Assembly (NCBI GenBank): GCA_023462275.1
Contig: JAEWYD010000289.1
Location: 1-15,105 of the forward strand
Reading direction: 5' to 3'
From: Actinomycetes bacterium
Lineage (GTDB): Bacteria > Actinomycetota > Actinomycetes > Actinomycetales > Cellulomonadaceae
Length of the DNA stretch: 15,105 nucleotides
The position numbers and the translations under genes are program-made. The notes under the pieces were generated by a model. It was given only the letters and a program-made list of their open reading frames with translations. It had not been told where the DNA came from and made no database searches. This document shows positions 6,106 to 13,862 of the stretch, piece after piece (position 1 is the stretch's first letter; each line of letters starts with the position of its first letter).

Positions 6106-8196
6106 ATGGTCCAGCTGCGCGGGAGCCTGCGCACCCAGCTCATCGCCATCGGCGGCGGTGCCGCCGCCGTCACCGCGGTCGTGCTGACCCTCGTCGGCGG
6201 CGTCCGCACGACCGCTCTGACCGAGAGCACGGGCGACGACGTCACCGCCCTCAACGAGGCGTCGCTCACGCAGCTCGTCTCGCAGTCGCACACGCTCGTG
6301 GCCACGCAGGTCGCCACCCTCACCGACCGGATGGCCAGCGAGCTCGCCGTCGCGCAGGCGGTCGTCCAGCAGGCCGGGGACGTCACCCTCGGTGACCCGG
6401 TGACCTGGACCGCGACGAACCAGACGACGCAGGAGGCGAGCGAGGTCACCGTTCGCCAGCTGCTGCTGGGCGGCCAGAGCCTCGGCCGGAACACGGACGC
6501 CGCGGTCCCGACACCAGTGGTGGACGACATCACGCGGCTGCTCGGCTCGGCGGCCACGATCTTCCAGCGGATGAACGACGCCGGTGACATGCTGCGCGTC
6601 GCGACGACGGTGACGACGGCCGACGGCGCGCGCGCGGTGGGCACCTACATCCCGGCGACCGCCGCGGACGGCACGCCCAACGCCGTCGTCCGCGCGGTGC
6701 TCGCCGGCGAGGTCTACCACGGGACGGCGCAGGTGGTCGGGCAGCCGTACGTGTCGGCGTACGCGCCCCTGCTGTCGGGTGACGATGTCGTCGGCATGGT
6801 TTTCGTCGGCACGCCGCAGGCCACGGTCGCGGCGCCGCTGCTCTCCGCTCTGGGCGACGTCGTCGTCGGCCGGTCCGGCTACCTCACCGTGCAGGACGCC
6901 ACCGGTGCCTGGGTGGTGCCCCCGCCCGGCGCCACCGGGTCGGCCGCCGACGCGGTCGACGCGGACGGTCAGCCGTACGCCCAGGCCGTGCTGGACGCCG
7001 CCGCCGAGCTGGGTGACGGCGAGGTCGCCGACCTCACCGTCCCCCTGACGGGCGGCGCCATGCTCGTGCACGTCACCCCGTTCACCGAGTGGGGCTGGAC
7101 GCTGGCCGCGTGGGGCCCGAAGGCCGAGCTCGACGCGGCGCCCCAGCGGCTCGCCGACGGGAGCGCTGCGCTCATCCGCACCCTGATCGTGGCCGGCGTC
7201 GTGGTCGCGGCCCTGGCCGTGGCAGCGGTGGCGCTGATGTCCGGCCGGATCACCGGCCGGGTCCAGCGGCTGACGGACGCGCTGCGGCGGGTCGCGCGCC
7301 GCGACCTGTCGGTGGAGGTGACCGCGGACGGCACCGACGAGATCGGCGTCATGGGCACCGCGCTCGCCGAGGCCATCGCGGGTATGCGCGGCGCCGTGCA
7401 GCGGATGGCCGACGGCGCCGCCGCCGTCCGCCGGACCGCCGGGCTGCTCGAGGGCTCGAGCGCCGCCCTCGGAGACGCGGCCACCGACACGTCCCGGCGC
7501 GCCGAGTCGGTGACGCAGAGCGCCACCCTCGTCAACGGCGAGGTCCAGGCGGTGACGGCCGCCATGACGCAGATGCGCGCGTCCATCGAGTCGGTCGCGC
7601 ACGACGTGACGGCCGCCTCGAGCCAGGCGGCCGAGGCCGTCGGTGTGACGCGCGACGCCGCGGACGTCGTGACGCGGCTCGGGGACTCCTCCGCGCAGAT
7701 CGCCGCCGTGCTGCGGACCGTCACGGCCATCGCGGGGCAGACCCACCTGCTCGCGCTGAACGCGACGATCGAGGCGGCCCGGGCGGGCGAGGCGGGACGT
7801 GGGTTCGCCGTCGTCGCGGGCGAGGTGAAGGCGCTGGCCCAGCAGACCTCGGCGGCGATCGAGACGATCGCGCCCGTGCTGGCGGCCGTCAGCGCCGACG
7901 CCGAGGACGTGCACGTGGCCGTCGGCCGCATCGCCGACACGATCGGCCGGGTCGACGCCCACCAGTCGTCGATGGCGGCGGTCGTGGAGCAGCAGGCGGT
8001 CACGACGTCGGAGGTCGAGCGCAACCTCGTGGTGGCCGCGACCGGCACGACCGACATCGCGGGGTCGGTCGCCGAGGTGGCGGGAGCGGCGTCCCGGGCC
8101 GCCGACGTGTCGGGCGACGTCCGGCAGGCCGTCGACGAGCTCGCCGGCGTGGCCGGGGAGCTCACCGCCGGCGTCGCGGAGTTCGTGCTCTCCTGA
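6106..8196 (+). CDS. Methyl-accepting chemotaxis protein with Cache-type sensor and HAMP domain
   Basis: Transmembrane chemoreceptor of 696 aa that relays an external signal to CheA/CheW and the flagellar motor. Order: helix 1 (about 12-32); extracytoplasmic Cache_3-Cache_2-like region (about 40-350, with TYIPATAADGTPNAVV and AYAPLLSGDDVVGMVFVG); helix 2 (about 357-379); HAMP (about 380-433); helical signalling domain with hairpin tip QTHLLALNATIEAARAGEAG (545-564) and RGFAVVAGEVKALAQQ. The tip has QTH where nearly all receptors have QTN. No CheB/CheR-binding pentapeptide is seen at the C-terminus, which ends in AEFVLS. ATG 6106 has GGAGA at 6096-6100. No other chemotaxis or flagellar gene is in the window, so it is an orphan receptor by location and implies a motile cell. 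The ligand is unknown; Cache_3-Cache_2 domains often bind carboxylates or other small metabolites. Confidence 0.95.
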   Translation: MVQLRGSLRTQLIAIGGGAAAVTAVVLTLVGGVRTTALTESTGDDVTALNEASLTQLVSQSHTLVATQVATLTDRMASELAVAQAVVQQAGDVTLGDPVTWTATNQTTQEASEVTVRQLLLGGQSLGRNTDAAVPTPVVDDITRLLGSAATIFQRMNDAGDMLRVATTVTTADGARAVGTYIPATAADGTPNAVVRAVLAGEVYHGTAQVVGQPYVSAYAPLLSGDDVVGMVFVGTPQATVAAPLLSALGDVVVGRSGYLTVQDATGAWVVPPPGATGSAADAVDADGQPYAQAVLDAAAELGDGEVADLTVPLTGGAMLVHVTPFTEWGWTLAAWGPKAELDAAPQRLADGSAALIRTLIVAGVVVAALAVAAVALMSGRITGRVQRLTDALRRVARRDLSVEVTADGTDEIGVMGTALAEAIAGMRGAVQRMADGAAAVRRTAGLLEGSSAALGDAATDTSRRAESVTQSATLVNGEVQAVTAAMTQMRASIESVAHDVTAASSQAAEAVGVTRDAADVVTRLGDSSAQIAAVLRTVTAIAGQTHLLALNATIEAARAGEAGRGFAVVAGEVKALAQQTSAAIETIAPVLAAVSADAEDVHVAVGRIADTIGRVDAHQSSMAAVVEQQAVTTSEVERNLVVAATGTTDIAGSVAEVAGAASRAADVSGDVRQAVDELAGVAGELTAGVAEFVLS

Positions 8197-8202
8197 ACGC
8201 GC

Positions 8203-8227
8203 GGCCGGCGGCCCCTGGTCGCCGGCC
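8203..8227. terminator. Hairpin between convergent chemoreceptor gene and fumC
   Basis: Perfect 8-bp stem (GGCCGGCG 8203-8210, CGCCGGCC 8220-8227, 9-nt loop), beginning 7 bases after the chemoreceptor stop. The second copy of the right arm at 8233-8240 offers an alternative pairing. The arms equal those of the hairpin after ecfT, in the opposite order. It probably ends transcription from both sides; there is no T-run. Confidence 0.4.
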
Positions 8228-8283
8228 CTGGTCGCCGGCCCCGTGCCGGCTGGCCCCGTGCCGCCTGGCCCCGTGCCGGCGGC
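8213..8283. repeat. Two adjacent minisatellites (13 bp x 2, then 15 bp x 3)
   Basis: CCCTGGTCGCCGG is repeated exactly at 8213-8225 and 8226-8238. It runs straight into three copies of a 15-bp unit CCCCGTGCCGGCTGG: 8239-8253, 8254-8268 (one mismatch) and 8269-8283 (two mismatches). The array fills most of the 103-bp gap between the two stop codons. It looks like replication-slippage DNA and may vary in copy number among strains. Confidence 0.85.
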
Positions 8284-8299
8284 CCGACCAGGCGATTGC

Positions 8300-9718
8300 T
8301 CAGGCGATCGGCGGCCGGGTCATCGCCAGGACGTCGAGGGCCGCGTCGAGCTGGGCAGGCGTGACCTCGCCCCGCTCGACGAAGCCGAGGTCGAGCACGG
8401 CCTGGCGGACCGTGATGCCGTGCGCGACGGCGTGCTTGGCCACCTTCGCGGCCGCCTCGTAGCCGATCACCCGGTTCAAGGGCGTGACGATCGACGGGGA
8501 CGACTCGGCGAAGGCCCGCGCCCGCTCGGCGTTCGCCGTGATCCCCGCGACGGCCTTGTCGGCCAGCAGCCGGGTCGCGTTGGCCAGCAAGCGGATCGAC
8601 TCGAGCGTGGCCTGCGCCATCACGGGGATCTGCACGTTGAGCTCGAACGCGCCGCTCGCGCCCGCCCACGCGACGGTCGCGTCGTTGCCGACGACGCGCG
8701 CGGCCACCATGAGCACGGCCTCCGGGATCACCGGGTTCACCTTGCCGGGCATGATCGACGACCCGGGCTGCAGGTCCGGCAGTGCGATCTCGGCCAGCCC
8801 CGTGTTCGGGCCGGAGCCCATCCAGCGCAGGTCGTTGCAGATCTTCGTCAGGCTCACCGCGATCGTGCGCAGGGCGCCGGACAGCTCGACGAGCCCGTCG
8901 CGCGCCCCCTGGGCCTCGAAGTGGTTGCGGGCCTCGGTGACGGGCAGGTCCGTGTCCGCCCGGAGCAGCTCGAGCACCGTCGCGGGGAAGCCGGCCGGGG
9001 TGTTGATGCCCGTCCCGACGGCGGTCCCTCCGAGCGGCACCTCCGCCGTCCGCGGCAGCGCGGCCTCGACCCGCTCGATGGCGTAGCCGATCGCGGCGGC
9101 GTAGCCGCCGAACTCCTGGCCGAGGGTCACGGGCGTGGCGTCCATGAGGTGGGTGCGGCCCGACTTCACGACCTCCGCCAGCTCGGCCGCCTTCCCGCCG
9201 AGCGCCGCGGCGAGGTGCCGCAGCGCCGGCAGCAGGTCGCCCACCAGGGCGGCCGTGGCGGCGACGTGCACCGACGTCGGGAACACGTCGTTGGAGGACT
9301 GCGAGGCGTTGACGTGGTCGTTCGGGTGCACGTCGCGGCCGAGCCGGCGCGTGGCGAGCGTCGCGATGACCTCGTTGGCGTTCATGTTGGAGCTCGTGCC
9401 GGAGCCCGTCTGGTAGACGTCCACCGGGAAGTGCGCGTCGTGCGCCCCGCCCGCCACCTCCTCGGCCGCCTCCGCGATCGCCTGCGCGACGTCGTCGGGC
9501 AGGACGCCGAGGCGCGCGTTGGCGAGGGCCGCGGCCTTCTTGATGCGGGCCAGGGCCTCGATGTGGCGGCGCTCGAGCCGGGCGCCGGAGATGGGGAAGT
9601 TCTCCACGGCGCGCTGGGTCTGCGCGCGGTACAGGGCGTCGGCGGGGACGCGGACCTCGCCCATGGTGTCGTGCTCGATGCGGAAGGCCTGCTCGTCGGG
9701 GGTGCTCGCGTCGGTCAT
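8300..9718 (-). CDS. fumC: Class II fumarate hydratase (fumarase C)
   Basis: Cytoplasmic homotetrameric TCA-cycle enzyme, interconverting fumarate and L-malate without an iron-sulfur cluster. The 472-aa protein has the superfamily motifs: TGSGTSSNMNANEVIA (104-119), HPNDHVNASQSSND (131-144), the catalytic GRTHLMDATP (187-196) and the signature loop GSSIMPGKVNP (319-329) with the catalytic serine. The pattern and length favour fumarase over aspartase or argininosuccinate lyase. The ATG at 9718 is chosen because homologues start close to the YRIEHDTMGEV-like segment; an in-frame ATG at 9727 adds only three residues, and neither has a clear Shine-Dalgarno, so the mRNA may have a very short leader. 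The carbonic anhydrase gene lies upstream on the same strand, 116 bp away. M. tuberculosis also has fumC near phoH2. Confidence 0.96.
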   Translation of the reverse strand: MTDASTPDEQAFRIEHDTMGEVRVPADALYRAQTQRAVENFPISGARLERRHIEALARIKKAAALANARLGVLPDDVAQAIAEAAEEVAGGAHDAHFPVDVYQTGSGTSSNMNANEVIATLATRRLGRDVHPNDHVNASQSSNDVFPTSVHVAATAALVGDLLPALRHLAAALGGKAAELAEVVKSGRTHLMDATPVTLGQEFGGYAAAIGYAIERVEAALPRTAEVPLGGTAVGTGINTPAGFPATVLELLRADTDLPVTEARNHFEAQGARDGLVELSGALRTIAVSLTKICNDLRWMGSGPNTGLAEIALPDLQPGSSIMPGKVNPVIPEAVLMVAARVVGNDATVAWAGASGAFELNVQIPVMAQATLESIRLLANATRLLADKAVAGITANAERARAFAESSPSIVTPLNRVIGYEAAAKVAKHAVAHGITVRQAVLDLGFVERGEVTPAQLDAALDVLAMTRPPIA

Positions 9719-9766
9719 GGCGCACATCGTGGCACGACCAAGGTCCTAGGTCGCGCCTGCGGCGTG

Positions 9767-9788
9767 CCGCGGGCGGTGCCGCCCGTGG
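9767..9788 (-). terminator. Hairpin between carbonic anhydrase gene and fumC
   Basis: CCGCGGGCG (9767-9775) pairs with CGCCCGTGG (9780-9788) around a 4-nt loop, with one non-Watson-Crick pair. It follows the carbonic anhydrase stop by about 45 bases on the minus strand. No T-tract, so only a weak case for termination. The rest of 9728-9834 shows no clear promoter beyond a possible TAGGAC hexamer in front of fumC. Confidence 0.25.
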
Positions 9789-9834
9789 GCGAGTGCAACC
9801 GGCCGGTGCCGGGCCGGGACCACCGGTCGGGCGC

Positions 9835-10476
9835 TCAGCCCAGCCCCGCCGCCTCGACCGCCTCCACCTGGCCCTCGGCGAGGGCGTACGTGGCGCCGAC
9901 GACGGCGCACCGGCCGGCCGCGACGGCGTCGCGCACGGTCGCGGAGTAGCCGAGCAGCATGCGCACCGTGTGCCGCACGTGCTCGCGGCCCAGCACCGCC
10001 GGGTCCACCGGGTGGCCCGGCCCCGGGACGGCGTCGGCGGCCTCGCCCGGCAGCGCCACGATGCTCGGGATGACGCGGTCGACGACGGCGCGCACGAAGC
10101 CCTCCGGCATGGCGCCAGTGGTCAGGGCGTCGGCGGCCGCGCCGACGGCGCCGCACGAGTCGTGCCCGAGGACGACGACGAGCGGCGTCCCGAGGATCTG
10201 CACGCCGTACTCGATCGAGCCCAGCACGGTCGTGTCGATGACGTGCCCGGCGGTGCGCACCACGAACAGGTCACCCAGGCCGCGGTCGAAGACCAGCTCG
10301 GCCGCCACGCGGGAGTCCGAGCAGCCGAAGACGACGGCGAACGGGTTCTGCGCGGCGCTCAGGCGGGCCCGGTGGTCCACGTCCTGCGCCGGGTGCGCCA
10401 TGGCGCCGGAGGCGAAGCGCGTGTTGCCCTCGAGGAGCTCTGACCAGGCGGCGGACGGCGTCATGGTGTGCGGCAC
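9835..10476 (-). CDS. Beta-class carbonic anhydrase
   Basis: Zinc enzyme for reversible hydration of CO2 to bicarbonate, cytoplasmic, usually dimer or tetramer. The 213-aa protein carries the beta-class ligands: Cys52 and the Asp54-Arg56 pair in FGCSDSR, then His105 and Cys108 in LGHDSCGA; FVVRTAGHVID (71-81) corresponds to the conserved VRNAGN region. The frame stays open far upstream (to about 10770), but that stretch is low-complexity shadow sequence. The GTG at 10476 is preferred because AGGA lies 8 bases upstream; an in-frame ATG at 10464 is the alternative and removes only four residues. It is transcribed toward fumC and could supply bicarbonate to anaplerotic carboxylases, but the link to fumC is only by position. 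Divergent from the sugar ABC operon. Confidence 0.94.
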   Translation of the reverse strand: MPHTMTPSAAWSELLEGNTRFASGAMAHPAQDVDHRARLSAAQNPFAVVFGCSDSRVAAELVFDRGLGDLFVVRTAGHVIDTTVLGSIEYGVQILGTPLVVVLGHDSCGAVGAAADALTTGAMPEGFVRAVVDRVIPSIVALPGEAADAVPGPGHPVDPAVLGREHVRHTVRMLLGYSATVRDAVAAGRCAVVGATYALAEGQVEAVEAAGLG

Positions 10477-10618
10477 GCGGTCATCCTGGCATCCCGTTCG
10501 CGGTGTCGCTCGCGCGGGGGACGCCGCTCGTCCGGTGGCGGACCCGCCCGACCGGCGTTCCCATGGGTGTGGGTCGACCGGCCGACGGGGGTTGCCGGTG
10601 ACCACGGGGGAGGCGCGG

Positions 10619-11908
10619 ATGCGACGACGCGGCGTGGCGGGGCTGACGCTGGGTGCCGTCCTGGCGCTCGGCGGGCTGGCCGGGTGCAGCGGGGAGTCGG
10701 GCCCGCCGGTGCTCACCTGGTACACGAACCCCGACGCGGGCGGGCAGGACCGCATCGCGGCCGAGTGCACCGAGGCCGCCGACGGCGCCTACGTCATCGA
10801 GACGGCGGGCCTGCCGCGCGAGGCGTCCTCGCAGCGTGACCAGCTGGCCCGGCGGCTCGCGGCGCACGACGCCTCGATCGACCTCATGAGCCTCGACCCG
10901 CCGTTCGTCCCCGAGCTGGCCAACGCGGGCTTCCTCGCGCCGGTGCCCGACGACGTCGCGCAGCGCGTCAGCCAGGACGTGGTCGCGGGCGCACTCACCG
11001 GCGCCACCTGGGAGGACCAGCTCGTCGCCCTGCCGTTCTGGGCGAACACCCAGCTGCTCTGGTACCGCACCTCGGTCGCCAAGGAGGCGGGCATCGACCC
11101 CTCGAAGCCGGTGACCTGGGACCAGCTGATCGACGCCGTCAGCGGGTCCGACCACTACCTCGGCGTCCAGGGCACACGCGCCGAGTCGCTCACCGTGTGG
11201 ATCAACGCGCTCATCGAGGGCGCCGGCGGCCACATCGTCCCGGACCCGACGGCCGACGCGACGAGCGTGAACCTCGGCCTCGACTCCGACGCCGGGCGCG
11301 AGGCGGCGCGCATCATGAGCGAGATCGGCCGGGGCGGGCTGGGCGGCCCGGGCCTGCCGACCGCGGACGAGAACGCCACCTTCTCGATCTTCCAGGGCGA
11401 CCACGGCTCGTTCATGGTCAACTGGCCGTTCGTCTGGCCGGCCATGAAGGAGGCCGTCGACGCCGGCCAGCTGGACAAGGCGGTGCTCGACGACGTCGGC
11501 TGGGCCATGTACCCGGCCACGGTCGAGGGGCAGCCGTCCCGCCCGCCGCTCGGTGGCATCGACATCGGCGTCGGGGCCTACTCGAAGCACACGGACCTCG
11601 CCTACCAGGCGGCGGAGTGCATCGTGGACCCGGCGAAGCAGGCCGCGTACTTCGTCTCCGACGGCAACCCGCCGGCCGCGTCCGCCGCGTACGACGACCC
11701 GAAGGTGCGCGACGCGTTCCCGATGGCCGACCTCATCCGGGCCTCGCTCGAGCAGGCCGCTCCGCGGCCGCAGACGCCCTACTACAACGAGGTCTCCGGC
11801 GGCCTCCAGCAGACCTGGCACCCGCCGTCGTCGGTCGACCCCGACACGACCCCGGGGAAGGCCGAGGACCTCATCACCGCCGTCCTGAGGGGAGAGCAGC
11901 TGCTGTGA
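10619..11908 (+). CDS. Carbohydrate ABC transporter substrate-binding lipoprotein (LpqY-like)
   Basis: Extracellular solute-binding protein (family 1 type), 429 aa. The N-terminus is a lipoprotein signal: MRRR, a hydrophobic stretch (6-19) and lipobox LAGC with Cys23 as lipidation site, followed by a short SGESG linker. The body begins PVLTWYTNPDAGGQDRIAAEC and has the LALP-type hinge phrase LVALPFWANTQLLWYRTS, very like LpqY (PITTNTQLLWYR as I recall), the trehalose receptor of mycobacterial LpqY-SugABC. ATG 10619 is supported by GGGGGAGG (10606-10613); the open frame further upstream overlaps the carbonic anhydrase gene and is not real. The stop overlaps the permease start (GTGA), indicating translational coupling. 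Trehalose or another alpha-glucoside is the inferred ligand. No clear operator is seen in 10477-10618. Confidence 0.92.
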   Translation: MRRRGVAGLTLGAVLALGGLAGCSGESGPPVLTWYTNPDAGGQDRIAAECTEAADGAYVIETAGLPREASSQRDQLARRLAAHDASIDLMSLDPPFVPELANAGFLAPVPDDVAQRVSQDVVAGALTGATWEDQLVALPFWANTQLLWYRTSVAKEAGIDPSKPVTWDQLIDAVSGSDHYLGVQGTRAESLTVWINALIEGAGGHIVPDPTADATSVNLGLDSDAGREAARIMSEIGRGGLGGPGLPTADENATFSIFQGDHGSFMVNWPFVWPAMKEAVDAGQLDKAVLDDVGWAMYPATVEGQPSRPPLGGIDIGVGAYSKHTDLAYQAAECIVDPAKQAAYFVSDGNPPAASAAYDDPKVRDAFPMADLIRASLEQAAPRPQTPYYNEVSGGLQQTWHPPSSVDPDTTPGKAEDLITAVLRGEQLL

Positions 11909-12891
11909 CCAGCGCTACCGCACCCACGAAGGGCAGCCGCACCGCGCAGCCGGCCACCGGCCGGGCCGCGGGCGGGCGCACGGCACCGGCCCGATCGGAG
12001 CGCACCCGCGCCGAGGCGCGCCTGGGCTGGTACCTCGCCGGGCCCGCGTTCGTCGTCATGCTCGCGGTCACGGCCTACCCGATCCTGCAGGCCCTGTGGG
12101 AGTCCCTGTTCAGCTTCCGGCTCACCGCGCCCGACGAGCGGCGCTTCGTCGGGCTCGGCAACTACGCGGTCGTGCTCAGCGACCCGCTGTGGTGGCGCGA
12201 CCTCGGCGTAACCGCCCTGATCACGGTCGTGACGGTAGTGGTCGAGCTCGTGCTCGGCTTCGCCCTCGCGCTCGTCATGCACCGGGCCGCGCGCAGCCTC
12301 CGGGGCATCCTGCGGACGGCGATCCTCGTGCCCTACGGGATCATCACCGTGGTGTCGGCGTTCGCGTGGTTCTACGCGTTCGACATCAACTCCGGGTTCA
12401 TCAACTCGTGGTTCGACTGGGTGCCGGGCATCGACGCGAACCTCAACTGGTTCGCCGGGACCGGCACGAGCCTGACCGTGATCATCCTGTCGGAGATCTG
12501 GAAGACGACACCGTTCATCTCCTTGCTGCTGCTGGCGGGGCTCGCCCAGGTGCCGGGCGACCTGGAGGAGGCCGCGAAGGTCGACGGAGCCACGTGGTGG
12601 CAGGTCCTGCGGCGGGTGATCATCCCGAACATGAAGGCGGCCATCATGGTCGCGGTCCTGTTCCGGGCCCTGGATGCCTTCCGGATCTTCGACAACGTCT
12701 TCGTCATGACGAACGGCGCCAACGGGACCGAGGTGCTGTCGCTGCTGGCGTACCGGCAGGCGATCGCGCGCCTCGAGATCGGGCTGGGCTCGGCGATCTC
12801 GGTGCTGCTGTTCCTCTGCGTCGTGGCCATCTGCCTGGTGGCCATCAAGCTGTTCAAGGTCGACCTGGCCGGCGCGCGGGGTGAGCGATGA
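11905..12891 (+). CDS. Carbohydrate ABC transporter permease 1 (SugA/MalF-like)
   Basis: Inner-membrane permease half, 328 aa, with six predicted helices (first at about 42-64, last at about 293-316). The cytoplasmic loop EEAAKVDGATWWQVLRRVI (221-239) is the EAA motif that docks on the ATPase, placing it in the MalF/UgpA class. A 38-residue Ser/Thr/Ala/Arg-rich, probably disordered tail precedes the first helix. The GTG start at 11905 overlaps the lipoprotein stop by 4 bases; AGGGGAG lies 10 bases upstream. The stop TGA shares an ATGA with a tiny ORF that leads into the next permease gene. It works as a heterodimer with the product of the next gene. Confidence 0.93.
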   Translation: MTSATAPTKGSRTAQPATGRAAGGRTAPARSERTRAEARLGWYLAGPAFVVMLAVTAYPILQALWESLFSFRLTAPDERRFVGLGNYAVVLSDPLWWRDLGVTALITVVTVVVELVLGFALALVMHRAARSLRGILRTAILVPYGIITVVSAFAWFYAFDINSGFINSWFDWVPGIDANLNWFAGTGTSLTVIILSEIWKTTPFISLLLLAGLAQVPGDLEEAAKVDGATWWQVLRRVIIPNMKAAIMVAVLFRALDAFRIFDNVFVMTNGANGTEVLSLLAYRQAIARLEIGLGSAISVLLFLCVVAICLVAIKLFKVDLAGARGER

Positions 12892-12962
12892 GCGCGCCGC
12901 GAACCCGGGCGATCACCGGGCTCACCAGGGTCATCGCGATCACCAGGAGGGCCGTGCGATGA
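12888..12962 (+). CDS. 24-codon ORF bridging the two permease genes
   Basis: It starts with ATG 12888-12890, overlapping the permease 1 stop as ATGA, and ends with TGA 12960-12962, overlapping the permease 2 start (ATG 12959-12961) as ATGA. The peptide begins MSAPRTRAITGLTRVIA and is basic (six Arg, no acidic residue). Only GGGGTGAG, very close to the ATG, could serve as its ribosome site. It may be read by ribosomes reinitiating after permease 1 and carry them to permease 2; it could equally be chance. The 67-bp gap holds two GCGATCACC repeats (12909-12917 and 12936-12944). Confidence 0.3.
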   Translation: MSAPRTRAITGLTRVIAITRRAVR

Positions 12963-13801
12963 GCGTGCTGACGACGCGGCAGAAGGTGTGGTGGGGCGTC
13001 ATCACGGCCCTCGTGCTGGTCTACGCCCTGTTCCCGGTGGCATCCGTCCTGGCGACGAGCTTCAAGCTGCCGAGCGACCTGAACTCGGGCTCGTTCCTCC
13101 CCGCCAGCTGGTCGTGGACCAACTACAAGCAGATCCTCGTCGGCAACGCCCAGGGGTTGTTCCTGTCGGCCCTGCGCAACTCGATCGGGATCTCGCTGAT
13201 CGCGACGGCCATCGCCGTCGTGCTCGCGACGCTCGCGGCGTACGCCATCGCCCGCCTGGACTTCCCGGGCAAGCGGCTCATCCTCACGACGGCGCTCGGG
13301 GTCTCGATCTTCCCTGTCATCTCGATCGTCACGCCGCTGTTCAACGTGTGGCGCTCGATCGGCCTGTACGACACCTGGCTGGGCCTGATCATCCCGTACC
13401 TGTCGCTCACGCTTCCGATCTCGATCTGGACGCTCGCCGCCTTCTTCCGGCAGATCCCCTGGGAGCTGGAGCAGGCGGCCCAGGTGGACGGCGCCACGGC
13501 GTGGCAGGCGTTCCGCAAGGCGATCGTGCCGCTCGCCGCCCCCGGCGTGTTCACGACGGCGCTGATCGCCTTCTTCATCGCGTGGAACGACTTCGTCTAC
13601 GGCATCTCGCTCACCTCGACCGAGCGGGCCCGCCCGGTGCCGGCGGCGCTCGCCTTCTTCACCGGCGCGTCGCAGTTCGAGGAGCCCACCGGCTCCATCT
13701 CGGCGGCCGCCGTCATCGTGACCATCCCCGTCGTCGTGCTCGTCCTCCTCTTCCAGCGGCAGATCGTCGCCGGGCTGACGCAGGGCGCAGTGAAGGGCTG
13801 A
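12959..13801 (+). CDS. Carbohydrate ABC transporter permease 2 (SugB/MalG-like)
   Basis: Second membrane half of the sugar importer, 280 aa with six helices (first about 11-33; last about 251-268). The EAA loop EQAAQVDGATAWQAFRKAIVP (from 171; shown in part by EQAAQVDGATAW) and the C-terminal helix followed by QRQIVAGLTQGAVKG are typical of MalG/UgpE-class permeases. The ATG at 12959 has a strong AGGAGG at 12945-12950, 8 bases away. An in-frame GTG at 12881 would add 26 polar residues and overlap permease 1; it is less likely. Confidence 0.93.
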   Translation: MSVLTTRQKVWWGVITALVLVYALFPVASVLATSFKLPSDLNSGSFLPASWSWTNYKQILVGNAQGLFLSALRNSIGISLIATAIAVVLATLAAYAIARLDFPGKRLILTTALGVSIFPVISIVTPLFNVWRSIGLYDTWLGLIIPYLSLTLPISIWTLAAFFRQIPWELEQAAQVDGATAWQAFRKAIVPLAAPGVFTTALIAFFIAWNDFVYGISLTSTERARPVPAALAFFTGASQFEEPTGSISAAAVIVTIPVVVLVLLFQRQIVAGLTQGAVKG

Positions 13802-13807
13802 CGCCCA

Positions 13808-13838
13808 CTGACCCCGGCCGACCGCAGCTGACCCCGGC
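13808..13838 (+). repeat. Short direct repeat before the ATPase gene
   Basis: CTGACCCCGGC occurs at 13808-13818 and 13828-13838 (20-bp period), with similar bases after each copy. It lies in the 61-bp gap between permease 2 and the ATPase gene. No function is evident; it may be a slippage duplication. Confidence 0.6.
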
Positions 13839-13862
13839 AGACGCAGCAGAAAGGACCCGACC

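Noticed and set aside
4029..6644. 871-codon minus-strand open frame across tetR and the exporter gene
   Set aside because: It covers well-supported genes on both strands and shows no recognisable domain; an artefact of GC-rich third positions.
6969..9725. 918-codon minus-strand open frame through fumC and the chemoreceptor
   Set aside because: It overlaps fumC in another frame on the same strand and runs antisense to the chemoreceptor; no motifs are seen.
10477..10770. 102-residue N-terminal extension of the carbonic anhydrase
   Set aside because: It would overlap the lipoprotein signal peptide region of the divergent operon, is low complexity, and beta-carbonic anhydrases start near the GTG at 10476.
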